A stretch of 60,743 bases of DNA, from the NCBI GenBank assembly GCA_037443785.1, contig JBBINR010000020.1:1-60743 (forward strand), read 5' to 3'. The stretch is from JAQUOA01 sp037443785. Lineage in GTDB: Bacteria > Bacteroidota > Ignavibacteria > UBA10030 > UBA8401. The translations under genes and the position numbers were made by a program. The notes below the pieces were generated by a model that had not been told where the DNA came from, ran no database searches, and saw only the letters and a program-made list of their open reading frames with translations. Positions 59,355-60,743 of the stretch are shown here, piece after piece (position 1 is the first letter of the stretch; the number at the start of each line of letters is the position of its first letter).

Positions 59355-60743
59355 TTACGGTTGTACTTTGCCTGATGGATATTCCGGCAACGTTAAACGC
59401 TCTGGTGTTGTTCGATTTGAGAGCGCAGATATTTCGTACAATTTTGCCGCATGCCAAGGTTGAACTTGATCCCAGCTAAATCTCCAATCCCAATTACCCA
59501 GCGCTTTGCCGGGCAAATTCATTCGCGCTTCATTTCCCAAACCAAGGACATCCTGAAAAGGGAATATTGCAAAATCAGCAACAGATCGGGCCGCGAGACG
59601 AATAAGATCCCAATGAATTTCCTTTCCATCCGTACCCACATACCGTTTCACAAATTCTTTTTCACGCTCCGTAGCGGAACAAAACCATCCCACCGTGGTA
59701 TCGTTATCGTGAGTGCCGGTAAAAACGACCGTGTTTGAGTTATAATTATGCGGGAGAAAACTGTTTGTTGCATCGCCGGCAAAAGCAAATTGAAGAATCC
59801 GCATTCCCGGAAAATTGTACCGGTCTCGCAGTTCAAGCACATCCGGCGTCAACACTCCAAGATCTTCAGCTATAATGGGAAGCACTCCAAGTTGTTTTTG
59901 AACAGCATCGAATAATTTTTCTCCAGGTCCTTTGACCCATTTCCCAATGACGGCAGTTTTTTCTGATGCGGGAATTTCCCAATAGCCCGCAAACCCGCGG
60001 AAGTGATCGATACGAACGATATCGACAAGTTCCAGCGTCGTCCTAATGCGTTCGATAAACCATGCGTAATGGTTTTTATGCATCTCTTCCCATTTGTATA
60101 AGGGATTTCCCCATCGTTGACCCGTAACGCTAAAATAATCCGGCGGAACACCTGCAACAAATTTTGGTTTTAAATTTTCATCAAGATGAAAAAGGTGCGG
60201 ATTCGCCCATACATCGGCGCTTTGATAAGCAATGAAAATTGGAATATCACCCACTATCTTTATTCCTTTTCCATTTGCATATTTTTTCAGAGCATGCCAT
60301 TGGGTGAAAAACAGCCATTGAGTAAATTCCCAAAAATTTACTTCGCGTTCCATTTCTTTGCGGGCTTTATTCATCGCAGCAGGATTTCGTTTTACAATAT
60401 CCGAATCCCATGTACTCCATTCCGCACCGTTGTATTTCTTTATCATCGTCATGAACAACGCGTAATCTTCAAGCCACATTTTTTGTTCTTTGCAAAACTC
60501 ATGAAACTCTTCCATTTGTTTCGCATCTTTCTTTGCAAAAAACTTTTCTCCGGCAATACGAAGTTTGGACATTCTGAAATTTCGAACTTCACCATATTGG
60601 ACTTTATTGTTATTGAACTGCGGAATATTTTGCAGCTCTTTTTGATCGAGCAAGCCGCGATTCACTAAATCCTGCAGGTCGATGAGAAGCGCTTCCCCTG
60701 CAAACGCAGAAAGACACATGTATGGTGAATCTCCCATTCCGAT
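59355..60743 (-). CDS. malQ: 4-alpha-glucanotransferase (amylomaltase), 5'-truncated
   Basis: A GH77 enzyme that transfers glucan chains between maltodextrins in glycogen and maltose metabolism. The frame is open to the window edge and the visible residues begin GMGDSPYMCLSAFAGEALLID, so the start (roughly the first 40-60 residues) is missing. Family features are GDIPIFIAYQSADVWANPHLFHLD, GQRWGNPLYKWEEM, the nucleophile Asp in VRIDHFRGFAGYWEIPA, the acid Glu in IIAEDLGVLTPDV and the late GTHDNDTTVGWF. It is of ordinary length and in line with GH77. Confidence 0.96.
   Translation of the reverse strand: MGMGDSPYMCLSAFAGEALLIDLQDLVNRGLLDQKELQNIPQFNNNKVQYGEVRNFRMSKLRIAGEKFFAKKDAKQMEEFHEFCKEQKMWLEDYALFMTMIKKYNGAEWSTWDSDIVKRNPAAMNKARKEMEREVNFWEFTQWLFFTQWHALKKYANGKGIKIVGDIPIFIAYQSADVWANPHLFHLDENLKPKFVAGVPPDYFSVTGQRWGNPLYKWEEMHKNHYAWFIERIRTTLELVDIVRIDHFRGFAGYWEIPASEKTAVIGKWVKGPGEKLFDAVQKQLGVLPIIAEDLGVLTPDVLELRDRYNFPGMRILQFAFAGDATNSFLPHNYNSNTVVFTGTHDNDTTVGWFCSATEREKEFVKRYVGTDGKEIHWDLIRLAARSVADFAIFPFQDVLGLGNEARMNLPGKALGNWDWRFSWDQVQPWHAAKLYEISALSNRTTPERLTLPEYPSGKVQP

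Noticed and set aside
1..60743. CRISPR arrays, tRNA/rRNA genes, insertion sequences
   Set aside because: The intergenic regions are short and showed no direct-repeat arrays, cloverleaf candidates or transposase genes on reading; a tRNAscan or Infernal run could still reveal a small RNA.

Overview
The window looks like a chromosomal segment of an FCB-group bacterium, most likely an Ignavibacteria/Chlorobi-side relative of Bacteroidota. This is inferred from content, not from a database search. The signs are two secreted proteases ending in type IX secretion (T9SS) type A sorting domains with the NYPNPFNPET motif, TonB-dependent receptors with carboxypeptidase-like regulatory domains, an Oar-like receptor, the neighbour set xerC-hpf-hprK, a DUF2795 protein and heptose (LPS) synthesis. 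No rRNA, tRNA, CRISPR array, insertion sequence or phage gene was seen. Coding density is high and everything from about 3.5 kb to the right edge is on the minus strand.

Layout. 1-3.46 kb (plus strand): the end of a class I fumarase, citrate synthase, an alpha/beta hydrolase and a family 5 uracil-DNA glycosylase, closed by a bidirectional terminator. 3.5-18.3 kb (minus): a type IV pilus-like machine. Read in the direction of transcription it holds two tandem pilin-like genes (18275-17362), a PilC platform and PilB assembly ATPase (17214-14029), then a long operon (13732-3515) with three larger pilin-like proteins, a PilT-like ATPase, a PilM-PilN fusion, a PilO-PilP fusion, a short secretin and a large Ig-repeat lipoprotein. 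A membrane glycosyltransferase with a TPR-like tail lies just upstream. 21.1-26.3 kb: a T9SS metalloprotease, a small lipoprotein, a T9SS subtilisin and a small lipoprotein resembling the subtilisin's own propeptide; the last two are coupled by 4-base overlaps to secA. 26.3-37.1 kb: secA, a PduO-type adenosyltransferase, an Oar-like receptor, an M20 dipeptidase, a deoxyhypusine-synthase-like protein and hldD. 37.1-53.8 kb: housekeeping genes (metG, holB, a BamA/TamA-like protein, a DUF2795 protein, an M23 peptidase, hprK, hpf, xerC, topA, smg, ybeY, an MBL hydrolase, a gamma carbonic anhydrase, a DUF3108 protein, a C-terminal processing protease). 53.9-60.7 kb: a TonB-dependent receptor with two paralogous cysteine-bearing lipoproteins, lysS and the end of malQ.

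The most interesting system is the pilus locus. All five pilin-like proteins begin with only Met-Gly before the hydrophobic helix. They lack the usual leader and the Glu at position 5, and no prepilin peptidase is encoded nearby. The inner-membrane alignment complex is compressed into two fusion proteins, the secretin is short, and the PilT-like ATPase has Ala-Ser where Glu/Asp residues usually sit in the Asp box. A 19-bp hairpin separates the two tandem pilins, and only the first has a clear ribosome binding site. The second notable set is the subtilisin with its separate membrane-anchored propeptide-like lipoprotein.
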